Shown here in pieces: positions 13,844 through 13,941 of a stretch of 13,941 bases of DNA. The DNA comes from Chloroflexota bacterium. Its GTDB lineage: Bacteria > Chloroflexota > Limnocylindria > QHBO01. Below the pieces are notes generated by a model, which saw only the letters and a program-made list of their open reading frames with translations, ran no database searches and had not been told where the DNA came from. How positions within the stretch are numbered: the stretch's first letter is position 1; the number at the start of each line of letters is the position of its first letter. The stretch is from contig VBGQ01000049.1 in assembly GCA_005882055.1 (NCBI GenBank), forward strand, positions 1 through 13,941, written 5' to 3'. Made by a program: the position numbers and the translations under genes.

Positions 13844-13941
13844 GCTCCGCGAGCGGCCCTACGTGCACGAGCTGCCCCGGCGCCCGCCCAATCTTCCGCA
13901 CCGCACGCAGCCGCCTCCCGAACGCGCCGGCGCGCCGGACC
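13836..13941 (+). CDS. Unidentified protein, 3'-truncated by the window edge
   Basis: An ATG at 13836 overlaps the last codons of the transketolase-like gene (stop at 13841-13843). It opens a frame that runs to the window edge without a stop, giving 35 codons. The start of the product is rich in Pro and Arg (MPELRERPYVHELPRRPP) and shows no recognisable domain. The overlap is typical of the coupled junctions in this window, which supports it as the next gene of the aminotransferase operon. Too little is visible to name it. Confidence 0.5.
   Translation, partial: MPELRERPYVHELPRRPPNLPHRTQPPPERAGAPD

Noticed and set aside
1..13941. CRISPR arrays, insertion sequences, tRNA genes, prophage or toxin-antitoxin modules
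   Set aside because: No repeated spacer-like units, terminal inverted repeats, transposase or integrase motifs, or tRNA-like T-loops were seen. All long frames are accounted for by metabolic or respiratory genes.

Overview
The window is 13.9 kb of high-GC bacterial DNA with tightly packed genes and no sign of mobile elements, CRISPR arrays, tRNA or rRNA. I cannot place the organism by sequence search. The GC content, the bc-complex layout and possible leaderless starts suggest a Terrabacteria-type lineage, perhaps Chloroflexota; that is inference.

Layout. (1) The left edge cuts a penicillin-binding transpeptidase that ends at 1498. (2) A 196-nt gap carries a good sigma70-type promoter (TTGACA, 18-nt spacer, TAGCAT). 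It leads into a compact cluster (1695-7354) for a quinol-oxidising cytochrome b/Rieske complex. The order is: a GltD-like FAD/NAD(P) oxidoreductase with N- and C-terminal iron-sulfur domains; a b6-type cytochrome b N-terminal subunit; a subunit IV-type cytochrome b C-terminal subunit; a Rieske protein broken by an apparent one-base deletion; a membrane-anchored dihaem cytochrome c; and two small membrane proteins of unknown function. Two junctions in this cluster are ATGA overlaps. (3) A 484-residue class II aldolase follows from its own promoter and faces a convergent GbsR/MarR-like regulator. (4) An ErpA/IscA-type iron-sulfur carrier lies on the minus strand with a clear promoter and a hairpin terminator. 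(5) Divergent from it, a class I/II aminotransferase is coupled by ATGA to a 793-residue transketolase-like ThDP enzyme. A further gene overlaps the end of that enzyme and runs off the right edge.

How the parts fit. The bc cluster looks like a b6f-style core: haem-ligand spacing of 14 and 15 residues and a cysteine in the haem c(i) position. A diaphorase-like subunit is added that could link NAD(P)H or ferredoxin to the quinone pool. Qo-site chemistry may be unusual, because the expected PEWY motif reads APWY. The most interesting material is this modified complex, its two uncharacterised membrane partners, and the broken Rieske frame, which is either a sequencing error or a real lesion in an otherwise intact operon.
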